A stretch of DNA of 32,016 bases, from the NCBI GenBank assembly GCA_025929465.1, contig JAICMC010000007.1, positions 1-32,016 of the forward strand, given 5' to 3'. The notes under the pieces were generated by a model. That model was not told the DNA's origin, made no database searches, and saw only the letters and a program-made list of their open reading frames with translations. Shown here piece after piece: positions 8,249 to 16,368 of the stretch; the stretch's first letter is position 1, and every line of letters begins with the position of its first letter. The position numbers and the translations under genes are program-made. The DNA is from Nostocoides sp. GTDB taxonomy: Bacteria > Actinomycetota > Actinomycetes > Actinomycetales > Dermatophilaceae.

Positions 8249-8431
8249 TCACCGCGGGGGCCTCGGGGGTCGGTAGTCGTGGGCCGGGGACGGCGGGTTC
8301 ACCGGCTCCTGCTCGGGTGGGCCGTCGGCGCCGCCTGACTGGGTGTCCCCAGCACTGCCCTCCTCGTCCTCCCGCGGTGTGCCACCTTGCGGCGACATCG
8401 TCGGGTCCTGGTCATCGGGCGTTCTGGTCAT
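8249..8431 (-). CDS. Small acidic disordered hypothetical protein
   Basis: 60 residues of Pro, Glu, Asp, Gly and Ser with no hydrophobic core (MTRTPDDQDPTMSPQGGTPR at the N-terminus, ending RPPRPPR). GAGAGG lies 8 bases before the ATG, which is the main support for a real gene. It sits between the antiporter and the hydrolase, all on the minus strand. It may be an unstructured stress-related peptide or may not be translated. Confidence 0.45.
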   Translation of the reverse strand: MTRTPDDQDPTMSPQGGTPREDEEGSAGDTQSGGADGPPEQEPVNPPSPAHDYRPPRPPR

Positions 8432-8530
8432 ATCGCGTGCCTCTCATTCCGCCTCGTCCTCACGTGCATCATGAGCTGTCTACCCACCGCGCCGCCCTTC
8501 AAGCATCCAGCCCGCAACCTGGCGGCCCGC

Positions 8531-9829
8531 TCACGAGGGGAGCCGCTGGCGGGAGCCCTCCAGCCAGGCCATCGCCGGGGTGGCCGTCACGCCGTGCACG
8601 ATGACGGACAGGACGATGGTGAACCCCACCGTCGACCACAGCGAGCGTTCCTCGGCGAACGGGGTGCGTCCGGCGGCATACGCGAGGTAGTAGATGGACC
8701 CGATGCCGCGGACGCCGAAGAACGCGGTCGCGGCCGCCTCCTTGGCGGTCAGCCCGCCGGGAGTGTCGGCCGCGCGGCGCCGGACGCGCAGCGCGAGGTA
8801 GCCGGCGGCGGGCCGCACGACGAAGACGAGCGCAAGGCCCGTCGTCACGCCGCGCCAGTCGAGCCGGGCCAGCAGCCCGTGGGAGGTCGCGACGCCGAGG
8901 GCGAGCAGGACGAGCAGGGTGAGCAGCCGCTCGAGCCGCTCGACGACGCCGTGCATCGCCTCGTGGTAGCCGTGCGAGCGGTCGGCGGCGCGGACCGTCA
9001 TCGCACAGGTGAACACGGCGAGGAAGCCATACCCTCCGACGACCTCGCTCGCGCCGTATGCCGTGAGCAGGGCGGCGAGGGCGAGGAGCGGGTCGCCGTG
9101 CTCGGCGACCCGCAGCGAGACCCGGGGAGCGCGGAAGGCGCCGGCGGCCAGCAGGCGGCCGACGACCAGCCCGGCGAGCACGCCGATGACGACCTTGCCG
9201 ACCAGGTCCCAGCCGAGCCAGCGCAGGCCCCAGCCCGACACCGCACCGGATCCGGCCAGGAGCACGGCGGCCATGACGAACGGGAAGGCCAGGCCGTCGT
9301 TGAGGCCGGCCTCGGAGGTGAGCGCGAAGCGGACCTCGTCCTCCTCGTCGATCTCCTCGTCCGTCCCCACGCGAGGCCCTTCGACCTGGACGTCGGAGGC
9401 CAGGACGGGGTCGGTGGGAGCCAGGACCGCACCGGTGAGGAGTGCGGCCGCGGGAGCGACGCCGAGCAGTCCCCACCCGATCAGCGCGACGCCGGCGATG
9501 GTCAGCGGCATCGCGAGGAGCAGCAGCCGCCAGGTCGGGCTCCACCGCCGCCAGGAGCCGCGGTCGCGTGGGGTCAGCGGTCGGTCGAGGGCCAGGCCGA
9601 CGCCCATGAGCGCCACCAGGATGGTCACCTCGGTGAAGTGCTCGATGACCGTGCGGTGCACCACCGGGTCGGCGTCGAGGCCGTTCGTGAGCGGGGTGAG
9701 CCCGATCAGGATGCCCACCCCGACGAGCACCATCGGTGCCGACACCGGGAATCGGGTCAGCGACGTGGGCAGCACCACCGCGAGGAGCAGGCAGAGGCCG
9801 ACGACGAGGTATGCCGTGCTGACCGACAC
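8531..9829 (-). CDS. Na+/H+ antiporter, CPA1/NhaP type
   Basis: 432 residues from a GTG at 9829 (VSVSTAYLVVGLC). The frame remains open to 10045, but that extension is Arg/Pro-rich and overlaps the start of the divergent gene. About 12 hydrophobic helices are visible. LAPTDPVLASDV holds the TDP motif with the ion-binding Asp. SEAGLNDGLAFPF provides the second conserved acidic pair, and the FFGVRGIGS segment near the C-terminus is typical of the family. A hydrophilic acidic loop (GTDEEIDEEDEVRF) lies between two helices after the TDP motif. It exchanges Na+ (or K+) for H+ across the cytoplasmic membrane for pH and salt homeostasis. AAAGGCAGG precedes the start. Confidence 0.9.
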   Translation of the reverse strand: MSVSTAYLVVGLCLLLAVVLPTSLTRFPVSAPMVLVGVGILIGLTPLTNGLDADPVVHRTVIEHFTEVTILVALMGVGLALDRPLTPRDRGSWRRWSPTWRLLLLAMPLTIAGVALIGWGLLGVAPAAALLTGAVLAPTDPVLASDVQVEGPRVGTDEEIDEEDEVRFALTSEAGLNDGLAFPFVMAAVLLAGSGAVSGWGLRWLGWDLVGKVVIGVLAGLVVGRLLAAGAFRAPRVSLRVAEHGDPLLALAALLTAYGASEVVGGYGFLAVFTCAMTVRAADRSHGYHEAMHGVVERLERLLTLLVLLALGVATSHGLLARLDWRGVTTGLALVFVVRPAAGYLALRVRRRAADTPGGLTAKEAAATAFFGVRGIGSIYYLAYAAGRTPFAEERSLWSTVGFTIVLSVIVHGVTATPAMAWLEGSRQRLPS

Positions 9830-9972
9830 GATCCTGCCTTTCGTCGTCGCTTCCGTGCCGGCGGCGGTGGCCGGCTCCGGAACCTTATCCGGGTGAGGTC
9901 GGGCACGGTGTCCCGTCGCCGACCAGGGGTGACAATGGCCGCAGGTAACCAGGAACGGTGGGAGGGCGCGGC

Positions 9973-11772
9973 ATGCGGGTCGAGGTCGACGCCGACTTCG
10001 CGGCCTGGGCGAGCGCCCGGGAGCGGCCGTTCCTGTGCGCGGCATACCTCATCCGCGGTGACCGCCGTGAGGCCGAGGCGGTCGTCGTCGGCGTCCTGGC
10101 CTCGGTCGCGCCGCGCTGGGACCGGCTGCGTCAGGACGACCCCGACGCAGAGGCGCGACGCCTGCTCCACCGCGACGCGCTGGCGTGCCACCGCGACGCG
10201 CTGGCGCACCACCGGCGCCGGGGCGACCTGGGCGAGGACCCGGACCGGATCGCGCAGGACTGCGCGGACCTCGGGTCGGAGGCGTCGCGCGCGCTGCGGG
10301 CCATCACCCCCCGGCAGCGGGCCGTCCTCGTCCTGCGCGGCCTGGAGGACCGGTCCCCGCGCGAGACGGCGGACGCCCTCGGCAGCACGCTGGGGGCGGT
10401 CGAGAGCGAGCTGGCCGTCGGCCTCGCCCGGATCGAGCAGGTCCTGCCGTGGGTCGACGGGCTGGCCGCCGTGGCGGCGCTCCTGGACCGGGCGACGGAG
10501 CGTCTGCCCGACGTCGACCTCGCCGACCGGGCCTGGGCGACCGCCACCCAGCGCGGCCGGCGGAGGCGACGGTCGCTGGCGGTCACCACGGCGGCCGTGC
10601 TTTTGGGCGCAGGGGTCAGCCTCGCCACGTCGCAGGGCTCGCGCCACGACACTGTCCCCGGGCCCACCAGCGCGGTGACGGCCCGACCCACGACCGCAGC
10701 CCCGTCCTCCGGCGTCGCCGCCGACGGCACCCGGCTCTTCCTCGCCCCGTCGAGCGATGCCATCGCCGACCTGCCGAGCACGCGGGTGGGAGCCCCGTCC
10801 GAGGTCAGCTGGGACCCGCGTGCCGCGCCGCAGCCGCTGGCCCAGATCGTCACCGACCATGCGGGCTCCTCGGGGCGGGCCAACCTGCGCATCGTGTATG
10901 CCGTCCTCTCGGGCCGGGCGGTCGACCGGTGGGTCCCCGTGCTGCTGGTCCGGGACGACCGCGACGGCAGCCTCAACTACGCCTCGGTCGACGTGACGCT
11001 GGGCCCGATGGGGACCGACGGGGAGACCGGCGCCCCCCTCGGCGCCCGGGCCATCGACCCGACGGGCACCGAGGCGATCTTCCTCCAGCCGCGCGGGGTC
11101 ACCGTGGTCGACGTGACGAGCGGACGGACCAGGACCTCGGCGATGCCGGGCGAGGGGGTTCGACCGTCCGGCCCGCTCGTGGACGGCGGCTTCAGCGACA
11201 CCGGCAGGATCCTCGTCCGGGCCGGCGACGGCTCCGCCTGGTCGCTGGACCCGGTGACCCTGGCGTGGACGCCCGTACCCACGGGCTCCGGTCCGGAGGA
11301 CCTGCGCATCGTCACCACGGCCGGCGCCTCCCGGCTGGACACCCCCACCCCTGAAGGCGCACCAGGGTCCTTCGTCCCGGTGCGGCTCCCGATGGCCCGG
11401 TCCTGGGGCGGGACGGTCGTTGCCGGCGACTGGGTGGCCACCGGCGGCACCGTCGAGGACGCGGCGGTCCCCGAGCAGTTCCGGGTCCCCAACGCCCTGT
11501 TCCTCGTCTCGCGCAGCCACCCCTCCACCCGGGAGGCCCTCCTCCTGGGTGCGAGCTCGCCCGGCGAGGTCACCGGCGGCGTCCGTGCCATCGGGGTCGC
11601 GGGGCGGGTGGTGCTCTTCCAGTACTCCGTGGCCGGCCGGACACTGGTCCTCGGCGTGGACCCCACGACCGGGCTGATGAGCCGCGTGGCCGAAGTCTGG
11701 TCGCCGGTCGACGGCGTCGGCACGGGAGGTCCGGTCATCGCCCTGTCCCCCTGGGCCATATCGCATCGCTGA
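9973..11772 (+). CDS. Sigma-factor-like domain fused to a membrane anchor and extracytoplasmic domain
   Basis: 599 residues; GGGAGG lies 7 bases before the ATG. Residues 9-80 resemble region 2 of SigE-type ECF sigma factors (FAAWASARERPFLCAAYLIR), but the normal core-binding DLVQE motif is degenerate (EAEAVVVGVLASV). Residues 105-158 are a good region 4 helix-turn-helix (LRAITPRQRAVLVLRGLEDR, then ETADALGSTLGAVESELA). A run of arginines (195-200) leads to one transmembrane helix, 201-219. About 380 residues follow that are rich in beta strands, with repeated VDxxxG and GG phrases, possibly a beta-propeller. The layout suggests a membrane-tethered regulator with an outside sensor. It could equally be an anti-sigma-like or inactive relative. 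It is divergent from the antiporter, which it may control. Confidence 0.65.
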   Translation: MRVEVDADFAAWASARERPFLCAAYLIRGDRREAEAVVVGVLASVAPRWDRLRQDDPDAEARRLLHRDALACHRDALAHHRRRGDLGEDPDRIAQDCADLGSEASRALRAITPRQRAVLVLRGLEDRSPRETADALGSTLGAVESELAVGLARIEQVLPWVDGLAAVAALLDRATERLPDVDLADRAWATATQRGRRRRRSLAVTTAAVLLGAGVSLATSQGSRHDTVPGPTSAVTARPTTAAPSSGVAADGTRLFLAPSSDAIADLPSTRVGAPSEVSWDPRAAPQPLAQIVTDHAGSSGRANLRIVYAVLSGRAVDRWVPVLLVRDDRDGSLNYASVDVTLGPMGTDGETGAPLGARAIDPTGTEAIFLQPRGVTVVDVTSGRTRTSAMPGEGVRPSGPLVDGGFSDTGRILVRAGDGSAWSLDPVTLAWTPVPTGSGPEDLRIVTTAGASRLDTPTPEGAPGSFVPVRLPMARSWGGTVVAGDWVATGGTVEDAAVPEQFRVPNALFLVSRSHPSTREALLLGASSPGEVTGGVRAIGVAGRVVLFQYSVAGRTLVLGVDPTTGLMSRVAEVWSPVDGVGTGGPVIALSPWAISHR

Positions 11773-11796
11773 GGACGCAGGTACCCTGCGAGGAAG

Positions 11797-11816
11797 GCGG
11801 CGCAGGGAGGCGCCGC
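11797..11816. other. 7-bp hairpin before the thiolase ribosome binding site
   Basis: GCGGCGC (11797-11803) and GCGCCGC (11810-11816) pair perfectly around AGGGAG. The loop contains an SD-like AGGGAG. A second GGGAGG after the hairpin, 4 bases before the ATG at 11828, is the probable ribosome binding site. The hairpin could act as a weak terminator for the preceding gene or modulate thiolase translation. Confidence 0.4.
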
Positions 11817-11827
11817 AGGGAGGTGCC

Positions 11828-13051
11828 ATGACCGGACGGGTGTGGGTGCTCGGGGGGTACCAGAGCGACTTCGCGCGCAACCTGGCCCGGGAGGACGCCG
11901 GGTTCGACGCCCTCGTCCGTGAGGTCATGGAGCAGACGTTGGCGGACGCCTCCGCCGCGGCAGCGCAGGTCGAGGTCATCCACGTCGGCAACGCGTTCGG
12001 CCAGCTGTTCACCGGTCAGGGCCACCTCGGGGCGATGCCGGCCACCGTCCTGCCCGAGCTGAGCGGGGTCCCGGCCAGCCGCCACGAAGCCGCCTGCGCC
12101 TCGGGCAGCATCGCCGTCCTCTGTGCCATGGCCGACCTGCGCTCGGGCGCCTACGACTGCGCCCTCGTCCTCGGCGTCGAGATCGAGAAGTCGGTGCCGG
12201 GAGCCGATGCGGCGCGCCTGCTCGGCGCGGCGGCCTGGGTGGGGCACGAGGCCGTCGGCGCGACCTACGTCTGGCCCGGCCAGTTCGACACGGTCGCCGA
12301 GACGTATGCCGCGCGCTACGGCCTCGACGAGGCGCACCTGCACCGGATCGCCGAGGTCAACCTGGCCAACGCGCGTGACAACGCCAACGCCCAGACCCGC
12401 GGCTGGGTGGTCCCGACCGACCTCGACGACCCGGTCGCCAACCCGGTCGTCGCCGGACGGGTGCGCCGGTTCGACTGCAGCCAGGTCACCGACGGCGGGG
12501 CGGGCGTCGTCCTGGTCACCGACGGGTGGCTGCGGGACCATCTCGATGCCCGGCCGCTGGCCGTCATAGAGGGCTGGGGGCACCACACCGTGGGCCTGCC
12601 GCTCGCCGCCAAGCTCGAGGCCTCGCAGGGCAACCCCTACGTCATGCCGCACGTCCGCGACACGGTGCTTGACGCGTTCGGACGGGCAGGGGTCACCCTC
12701 GAGGCGATGGACGGGTTCGAGGTCCACGACTGCTTCACACCGAGCGAGTACCTGGCCATCGACCACATCGGGCTGACCGGCCCGGGGGAGGCCTGGAAGG
12801 CGATCGAGAACGGCGACATCGAGCGCGGCGGGTCGATGCCGGTCAACCCCAGCGGCGGACTGATCGGTGGCGGCCATCCGGTCGGCGCGACGGGGGTCCG
12901 GATGCTCCTCGACGCCGCGCGCCAGGTGAGCGACACCGCGGGGGCCACCCAGGTCGACGGCGCCCGCCGGTTCGGCACCCTCAACATCGGCGGCAGCACC
13001 GCCACCACGGTGAGCCTCGTCGTCGGCGCGGCCCCTGACCAGGCCGGGTAG
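11828..13051 (+). CDS. SCP-x/acetyl-CoA acetyltransferase-like thiolase
   Basis: 407 residues. The nucleophile is Cys90 in EAACASGS. The lipid-transfer-type (SCP-x) active site HDCFTP (His300-Cys302) and the GGGHPVGATG segment (His350) complete the catalytic set. It would cleave a 3-ketoacyl-CoA, releasing acetyl- or propionyl-CoA, or run the reverse condensation. GGGAGG lies 4 bases before the ATG. It is the first gene of a plus-strand run with a carotenoid-cleavage-type oxygenase (30 bases downstream) and an acyl-CoA ligase, so its substrate may be a side chain produced by those enzymes. SCP-x-type thiolases of actinobacteria often act on branched or sterol-like chains; the substrate here is unknown. 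Confidence 0.85.
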   Translation: MTGRVWVLGGYQSDFARNLAREDAGFDALVREVMEQTLADASAAAAQVEVIHVGNAFGQLFTGQGHLGAMPATVLPELSGVPASRHEAACASGSIAVLCAMADLRSGAYDCALVLGVEIEKSVPGADAARLLGAAAWVGHEAVGATYVWPGQFDTVAETYAARYGLDEAHLHRIAEVNLANARDNANAQTRGWVVPTDLDDPVANPVVAGRVRRFDCSQVTDGGAGVVLVTDGWLRDHLDARPLAVIEGWGHHTVGLPLAAKLEASQGNPYVMPHVRDTVLDAFGRAGVTLEAMDGFEVHDCFTPSEYLAIDHIGLTGPGEAWKAIENGDIERGGSMPVNPSGGLIGGGHPVGATGVRMLLDAARQVSDTAGATQVDGARRFGTLNIGGSTATTVSLVVGAAPDQAG

Positions 13052-13081
13052 CCGGCATACGCACGAAAGAGACTGGGACAC

Positions 13082-14596
13082 ATGGACATCGAGCTCGTCG
13101 GACGGATGATCTCCACGCTGCCCGACGACGACGACCACCCGTACCGGACGGGCGCGTGGCGGCCGCAGACGGCGGAGTGGGTCGCCGACGACCTCGACGT
13201 CGTCCGGGGCGCGATCCCGGCTGACCTCGACGGCATCTACCTGCGCAACACCGAGAACCCGCTGCACCCGGCCATCGCCGCCTACCACCCGTTCGACGGC
13301 GACGGGATGGTGCACGTCGTCGGCTTCCGCGACGGGACGGCGTTCTACCGCAACAGGTTCGTGCGCACCGACGGGCTCGCGGCCGAGACGGAGGCGCAGA
13401 TGTCGCTCTGGGCCGGCGTCTCCGAGCCGCCGAGCATCGCCATCCGGCAGGACGGGTGGGGGGCCCGCGGGGCGATGAAGGACGCGAGCTCGACCGACGT
13501 CGTCGTCCACCGCGGCAGGGCACTGACCAGCTTCTACCAGTGCGGCGACCTGTACCGGCTCGACCCCCGGACGGCGTGCACCCTGGGCAAGGAGGACTTC
13601 GCCGGCGCGTTCCCCGCCGAGGGAGTCTCGGCGCACCCCAAGGTCGACCCACGGACCGGCGAGCTGCTCTTCTTCAACTACTCCCGCGAGGCGCCGTACC
13701 TCCACTACGGCGTCGTCGACGAGGCCGGAGAGCTCGTGCACTACATCGACGTCCCGCTGCCCGGCCCGCGGATGCCGCACGACATGACCTACACCGAGCA
13801 CTACGCGGTCTTCGGCGACTTCCCGCTGTACTGGGACGTCGCGCCGATGGCGCAGGGCATCTTCGTCCCGCGCTTCCACCGCGACGTGCCGACCCGGTTC
13901 GGGGTCGTCCCGCGCCGCGGCAGTACGAGCGAGGTCCGCTGGTTCGAGAGCTCACCGACCTACGTCCTGCACTTCGTCAACGCCTACGAGGACGGCGACA
14001 CGATCGTCATCGACGGCTTCCACCAGGGCCAGCCCGAGCCGTCGGGGGTGGGCATCGGTGACAAGTGGCTGCGCGCGTTCCGCTACCTGTCACTGGACAA
14101 GATGCAGACCCGGCTGCACCGCTGGCGGCTCGACCTGCGCACCGGCGCCGTGACCGAGGAGCGGCTCAGCGAGACGTTCACCGAGTTCGGGATGCTCAAC
14201 CCCGACATCGTGACGACGCAGCACCGATACGCGTATGCCGCCTCAGCCGTCCCGGGCCGCTTCCTGTTCGACGGGCTGGTCAAGCACGACGTGCTCACCG
14301 GCGCACAGGAGCGAGTCGCCTACGGCGACGGGGTGTTCGGCAGCGAGACCACGATGGCCCCGCGGATCGGGAGCCCCGGTGAGGACGACGGGTACCTGAT
14401 CACCCTCGTGAGCGACCTCAACGCCGACGCCTCGTTCTGTCACGTGTATGCCGCGCAGGACCCGACCGCCGGGCCGGTCTGCGTCCTACGGCTGCCGGAG
14501 CGAGTCAGCAGCGGGACCCACTCGACCTGGGTCAGCGGTGCCGAGCTGGCGCGCTGGGACAAAACCGACACCGCGGCCCAGGCCGTCGGGCTCTGA
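13082..14596 (+). CDS. Carotenoid/lignostilbene-cleaving dioxygenase (RPE65 superfamily)
   Basis: 504 residues, the normal length. The four iron-binding histidines are visible at His185 (SAHPKVDP), His233 (MPHDMTYTEHY), His297 (VLHFVNAYE) and His480 (SGTHSTWVSG), as expected for the seven-bladed propeller around Fe(II). YLRNTENP and YHPFDGDGMVH near the N-terminus are also family hallmarks. The enzyme splits a C=C bond of a polyene or stilbene with O2 to give two carbonyl products in the cytosol. No signal peptide is seen. There is no carotenoid-synthesis gene in the window, and the flanking thiolase and CoA ligase favour a catabolic role. Substrate is not determined. Confidence 0.9.
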   Translation: MDIELVGRMISTLPDDDDHPYRTGAWRPQTAEWVADDLDVVRGAIPADLDGIYLRNTENPLHPAIAAYHPFDGDGMVHVVGFRDGTAFYRNRFVRTDGLAAETEAQMSLWAGVSEPPSIAIRQDGWGARGAMKDASSTDVVVHRGRALTSFYQCGDLYRLDPRTACTLGKEDFAGAFPAEGVSAHPKVDPRTGELLFFNYSREAPYLHYGVVDEAGELVHYIDVPLPGPRMPHDMTYTEHYAVFGDFPLYWDVAPMAQGIFVPRFHRDVPTRFGVVPRRGSTSEVRWFESSPTYVLHFVNAYEDGDTIVIDGFHQGQPEPSGVGIGDKWLRAFRYLSLDKMQTRLHRWRLDLRTGAVTEERLSETFTEFGMLNPDIVTTQHRYAYAASAVPGRFLFDGLVKHDVLTGAQERVAYGDGVFGSETTMAPRIGSPGEDDGYLITLVSDLNADASFCHVYAAQDPTAGPVCVLRLPERVSSGTHSTWVSGAELARWDKTDTAAQAVGL

Positions 14597-14627
14597 GCAC
14601 CCGCGAACGACAGGCGAAACGGCAGAC

Positions 14628-16361
14628 ATGGCAAGGGTTCTCGGCTTGCACGACCCCGCCAAGGTCGAGGACTACGTCGCCCGTGGCTGGTGGACCCGAG
14701 AGACCGTCGATGAGGTCTTCCGGGACCGGGTCGCCGAGCGTGGCGACGCCCTGGCCCTCGTCGACCCCGCGAACAAGGCCGCGCTCGTGGGCACGGGACC
14801 GCGTCGGCTCACCTGGACCGAGCTCGCCGCGGAGGTCGACCATCTTGCGGCTGGGCTCCACGCGCTGGGTCTCGGCCAGGGCGACGTCCTCGGCGTCCAG
14901 CTGCCCAACACCGTCGAGCTCGTCGAGGTGTACCTCGCCGCCTGGCAGCTCGGCATCACCGTCTCGCCGATGGCCGTGCAGTACCGCGAGCACGAGCTCG
15001 TCGAGATGGCCCGGCAGGCCGGGTTCGGGGCATACGTCGGTGCCCATCGCTTCCTCGACCGCGACCTGCTTGCCGAGGCTCTCGCGGTCCGCGACCGGCT
15101 CCCCGGCCGGATGCGGCTGGTCCGGTATGCCGCACCGGACGACCCGACCAGCGCCCCCCAGGAAGCGGTCGACCTGCGCGCCGGAGCCGCCACCGACGCC
15201 GAGCGTGGGCTTGTCGAGCGGCTGTCCCGCGAGGCGCCGAACGACCCGAACGACGCGATGACGATCTGCTGGACCTCGGGCACCGAGGCCCAGCCCAAGG
15301 GCGTCCCGCGGACTCATCTGGAGTGGCTGTCGATGGCCTGGGCGGGCGTCGACGCCCCGGTCATCGTCGCCGACGACGTTATCCTCAACCCCTTCCCGAT
15401 GGTCAACATGGCGGCCTTCGTCGGCCTGCTGCTGCCGTGGCTGCGGACGGGTTGCGTTCTGGTGCAACACCATCCGTTCGACCTGCCGACCTACCTCGGC
15501 CAGATCGCGGCCGAGCAGGTGACCTACACCCTGGCCCCGCCCGCCCTGCTGACCATGCTCCTGCACAACGAGCCCCTGCTCGCCCGGACCGACCTGTCCA
15601 GCCTGACCCGGATCGGGTCCGGGTCGGCGCCGCTCCCGCCGCCGATGGTGATCGGCTGGCAGGAGCGCCACGGCATCAGCGTGATCAACTTCTTCGGCTC
15701 CAACGAGGGGATCGGCCTGCTGTCCAGCCCGGCCGACTTCCCCGACGCCGCGGCCCGAGCGCTGTACTTCCCCAACTACGCGGCGCGCAACCACGCCTGG
15801 GCGTCCCGCGTCGCCGACTGGATCCAGCTGCGCCTCGTCGACCTCGCGGACGAGTCGCTCGTCACCGAGCCGGGCCGGGTCGGCGAGCTGCGGATCGACG
15901 GGCCCACCGTGTTCCCCGGCTACCTGGCCGAGTCCGGCGTCGAGGCTCCGTTCGACGACCAGGGCTACCTGCGCTCGGGTGACCTGTTCGAGATCGCCGG
16001 CGACGAGGGGCAGTGGCTGCGCTACGTCGATCGGGCCAACGACATCGTCATCCGCGGCGGCATGAACATCGCCCCCGCCGAGGTCGAGGGGCTCATCGCG
16101 TCACATCCCGCGGTCGCCGAGGTGGCGGTCATCGGAGACCCGGACGACGTCCTCGGCGAGCGGCTCGCCGCGGTGGTGGCCCTGCGACCTGGTGCGTCCC
16201 TGGACCTGGCCGAGCTGACGGCATACCTCCGCGACCAGCAGGTGGCGCACTACAAGATCCCCGAGCGTCTCGCCGTCGTGGACGCCCTGCCGCGCAACCC
16301 GGTCGGCAAGGTACTCAAGCGCGACCTGCGCGGGAAGGGCGAGGGCAGCGCGGGGCGATGA
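14628..16361 (+). CDS. AMP-forming acyl-CoA synthetase/ligase (ANL superfamily)
   Basis: 577 residues; the ATG at 14628 lies 31 bases after the oxygenase stop, and the longer open frame from 14448 overlaps that gene. The phosphate loop is TICWTSGTEAQPKGVPRTH. FFGSNEGIGL is the A5 motif, YLRSGDLFEIAGDEGQWLRY the A7/A8 region, and NPVGKVLKRDLR carries the C-terminal catalytic Lys. It activates a carboxylic acid with ATP to the acyl-CoA through an acyl-AMP. In this operon it would charge the acid formed after the oxygenase product is oxidised, feeding the thiolase. It belongs to the medium/long-chain or aryl-type group rather than acetyl-CoA synthetases. Confidence 0.85.
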   Translation: MARVLGLHDPAKVEDYVARGWWTRETVDEVFRDRVAERGDALALVDPANKAALVGTGPRRLTWTELAAEVDHLAAGLHALGLGQGDVLGVQLPNTVELVEVYLAAWQLGITVSPMAVQYREHELVEMARQAGFGAYVGAHRFLDRDLLAEALAVRDRLPGRMRLVRYAAPDDPTSAPQEAVDLRAGAATDAERGLVERLSREAPNDPNDAMTICWTSGTEAQPKGVPRTHLEWLSMAWAGVDAPVIVADDVILNPFPMVNMAAFVGLLLPWLRTGCVLVQHHPFDLPTYLGQIAAEQVTYTLAPPALLTMLLHNEPLLARTDLSSLTRIGSGSAPLPPPMVIGWQERHGISVINFFGSNEGIGLLSSPADFPDAAARALYFPNYAARNHAWASRVADWIQLRLVDLADESLVTEPGRVGELRIDGPTVFPGYLAESGVEAPFDDQGYLRSGDLFEIAGDEGQWLRYVDRANDIVIRGGMNIAPAEVEGLIASHPAVAEVAVIGDPDDVLGERLAAVVALRPGASLDLAELTAYLRDQQVAHYKIPERLAVVDALPRNPVGKVLKRDLRGKGEGSAGR

Positions 16362-16368
16362 GCAGATC

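Noticed and set aside
8387-12012. Long open frames opposite the antiporter (plus) and opposite the sigma-like gene (minus)
   Set aside because: Both are shadows: the antiporter and the sigma-like gene have clear motifs, while these frames give compositionally biased sequence.
11735-13879. Minus-strand open frame of 714 codons
   Set aside because: Antisense to the thiolase and oxygenase, which keep all catalytic residues.
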